This document shows positions 4,461 through 6,166 of a stretch of DNA of 6,166 bases, one piece after another. The position numbers and the translations under genes are program-made. The number at the start of each line of letters is the position of its first letter. Position 1 is the first letter of the stretch. Source of the stretch: Prevotellaceae bacterium (GTDB taxonomy: Bacteria > Bacteroidota > Bacteroidia > Bacteroidales > UBA932); assembly GCA_031267155.1 (NCBI GenBank), contig JAIRZR010000183.1, positions 1 to 6,166 of the forward strand, in the 5' to 3' direction. The notes below the pieces were generated by a model. The model did no database searches. It had not been told where the DNA came from and saw only the letters and a list, made by a program, of their open reading frames with translations.

Positions 4461-6166
4461 GGCTGTTCCTCCTTTCCTGTTATTGTCCACTCCCGCGCCT
4501 GCGAATACGTGTCCCACATGCGGGCGTAGTATCCTTGGAGGGCGAGCAGTTCATTATGTGTTCCACGTTCTTCGATGATTCCGTTGTTGATTAGCAAAAT
4601 TCGGTCGGCATTGGTGATGGTACTCAAACGGTGGGCAATCACCAGTACGGTTTTTCCCTTTATCAGGCGAGAAAAGGAAGAGAGTATTTTCCCTTCATTT
4701 TCGGGGTCGGCGTAGGCAGTGGCTTCGTCGAGCAGGACGATGGGTGCGTCTTTGAGGATAGTGCGAGCAAGAGCAATTCGTTGCTGTTCCCCGCCGGATA
4801 GATAAGTGCCGCCTTCGCCGACATGCGTCTGATAAGCCTTGTCGAGCTTTTCGATAAACTCGTAGCACTGGGCGGCGCGGGCGGCGTTCCTGACATCTTC
4901 GATGGTCGCCGTTTTATTTCCCATGCGGATATTCTCTTCGATGGTGTCGAAAAACAAAAGGCTGTCCTGAAAAACAAAAGATACGCTGTTCATCAAATTT
5001 TCCGTGCGAATATTCTTCACAGGCACGCCGCCGATAAGGATTTCACCTGACTGTATATCCCAGAAGCGGGCAGTCAGCATGGCTGCCGTCGATTTCCCGG
5101 CTCCCGAAGGGCCTGCCAGCGCCGTCACCGTGCCGGGCAAGGCTTTGAAAGAAATGCCTTTTAGCACCGCTTCCCCGTTGTAGGCAAACGTCACGTCCCG
5201 GAACTTGACGGAAGCGTCGCGGGGCGTCTCGGGATGTACGGGGTTTTCGACTTCCTCCCGGTTGAGTATGCTGTCAATCAGTTCGACGCCTGTAGTGTTT
5301 TGCATCATCAGGTTACTCATGTACAGCAGTTTCACCAGAGGGAAAAAGACCCCGCCCGCCAGAATCAAAAACAGCAAAACCGTCGGCACGTAATCGGGAT
5401 ACGAGGGCGCATATTGCAGCAGAATAACCGAAAGAGGAATAAGAATTATCAGGATTGCCGAAAGAACGGTATAAAATCCAAGATAGGCGGGTGTAAACAT
5501 GTGAGTAATATGTATGCATACATCCCTGTAATCATTGATGTTCCGGTTCAGTCGCTCGAAGGCTTTGGTAGAGCGGTTGAAGATTTTGACCACCTGTATA
5601 CCGCGTATAAACTCTACGATGCTGCCGTTCATCTTCCCAAGCGCTACCTGATAACGGTCATAAACGCTTTTTCCCGCTTTCGATGTCATTGTCAGGCTCT
5701 GAAATCCGATGGCAACGGCAAACACCGTCAACATCACCAGCGCCAGCCGCCAGTCCGCCCAAAACATATACCCCAGCAGCAGGACGGGGACGACAATCGC
5801 CGCCGTAATATCGGGAATATGATGAGCAACAAAGAGTTCAATCCGTTCAACGTCTTCCGAAAGCACTTTTTTCAGTTCGCCCGAACTCCGTTTGGTGAAG
5901 AATCCCAACGGCAACCGCGCCAGCTTACGGACAATTTTTATCCGCGTTTCGTACAGGATATGGTAGGCGGCGATGTGTGAAAGCATCAGCGATGCATACG
6001 TCAGTATCCCGTAGCCGGCAATTCCGGCAGCCGCGACATACCCCCAGTACCGGATAAGGTCTTTATTTACCTGCGAAGGGTCGGCAGCATGAGCGGCAAA
6101 CTCCGTCAGCAGGTTATAGACGGAAACAAAAGAGGTAAACTGCGCCGCTGCACATACAGCCGGCAG
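4457..6166 (-). CDS. ABC exporter half-transporter, YbtPQ/IrtAB-like, first of the pair (5' end off window)
   Basis: The frame is open from the right edge to TGA 4459-4457, 569 visible codons; roughly 20-30 N-terminal residues are missing. Numbered from the edge, the end of TM1 is at about 1-20, TM2 at 42-64, TM3-4 at 120-155, TM5 at 227-251, TM6 at 259-283, and the ATPase domain at about 320-560. Walker A is GPSGAGKST (352-360), Q-loop Gln 400, signature LSGGEQQR (456-463), Walker B IVLLDEAT with the catalytic Glu at 481, and H-loop His 512. The D-loop reads AYADPENE instead of the usual SALD. A similar A-D-P-E-N-E form occurs in the YbtPQ/IrtAB group, as do RSSGELKK and the AHHIPD coupling region. 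It should form an inner-membrane heterodimer with the next gene. Substrate and transport direction are not evident. The Met at 5986 is internal. Confidence 0.9.
   Translation of the reverse strand: MPAVCAAAQFTSFVSVYNLLTEFAAHAADPSQVNKDLIRYWGYVAAAGIAGYGILTYASLMLSHIAAYHILYETRIKIVRKLARLPLGFFTKRSSGELKKVLSEDVERIELFVAHHIPDITAAIVVPVLLLGYMFWADWRLALVMLTVFAVAIGFQSLTMTSKAGKSVYDRYQVALGKMNGSIVEFIRGIQVVKIFNRSTKAFERLNRNINDYRDVCIHITHMFTPAYLGFYTVLSAILIILIPLSVILLQYAPSYPDYVPTVLLFLILAGGVFFPLVKLLYMSNLMMQNTTGVELIDSILNREEVENPVHPETPRDASVKFRDVTFAYNGEAVLKGISFKALPGTVTALAGPSGAGKSTAAMLTARFWDIQSGEILIGGVPVKNIRTENLMNSVSFVFQDSLLFFDTIEENIRMGNKTATIEDVRNAARAAQCYEFIEKLDKAYQTHVGEGGTYLSGGEQQRIALARTILKDAPIVLLDEATAYADPENEGKILSSFSRLIKGKTVLVIAHRLSTITNADRILLINNGIIEERGTHNELLALQGYYARMWDTYSQAREWTITGKEEQP
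4468..4475 (-). promoter_or_regulatory. Strong Shine-Dalgarno sequence for the downstream exporter
   Basis: AAAGGAGG ends seven bases before ATG 4460 and lies in the last codons of the upstream exporter (G-K-E-E-Q-P). With the ATGA overlap at 4460-4457 it indicates translational coupling that keeps the two subunits at equal levels. It also settles the start at 4460. Such a strong site is unusual for Bacteroidota. Confidence 0.85.

Noticed and set aside
4461..4517. Upstream start at 4517 for the second exporter
   Set aside because: It would overlap the first exporter by 61 bases, while ATG 4460 has an ideal ribosome-binding site and begins the recognisable protein.

Overview
The window most likely comes from a member of the Bacteroidota. 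A promoter in front of the AlbA_2 gene fits that phylum's consensus: a TTTG element, a 19-base spacer and TAnnTTTG. Most gene starts lack a Shine-Dalgarno sequence, and the AlbA_2/HATPase protein type is common there. All recognisable genes lie on the minus strand. Base composition falls from GC-rich at the right end (transporters) through intermediate (AlbA_2 gene) to strongly AT-rich at the left, as expected where acquired DNA joins an older backbone.

Right part (2716-6166): two half-size ABC exporters form an overlapping pair, each with six membrane segments followed by an ATPase domain. The upstream gene is cut by the window edge. The downstream gene starts on its stop codon (ATGA overlap) behind a near-perfect Shine-Dalgarno sequence. 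The pair resembles the YbtP/YbtQ and IrtA/IrtB group and would act as a heterodimer. The downstream gene has a one-base frameshift after its second membrane segment.

Middle (797-2715): a short spacer holds a hairpin, an open frame with no start codon, and a promoter. It is followed by a gene for an AlbA_2 (Schlafen-like) plus GHKL-ATPase-like protein of the type often mislabelled RecG helicase. That gene is interrupted by two in-frame stops (TAA, TAG), so it reads as three segments of one frame and is probably a pseudogene.

Left part (1-796): about 480 bases carry no intact gene but much structure. There are seven copies of TTACAACTAC, six of them in three pairs with exactly 19-base spacing; a strong hairpin terminator; a plus-strand open frame that looks like the tail of a truncated gene; and four copies of a 9-mer (TTTGGATTT or its complement), two forming a near-perfect palindrome. 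Beyond these, a gene running off the left edge looks like the N-terminal domain of a tyrosine recombinase. I read this as one end of an integrated mobile element: recombinase, candidate attachment site, the 3' stub of an interrupted gene and candidate recombinase-binding repeats. The element assignment is inference; the repeats and broken frames are seen directly.
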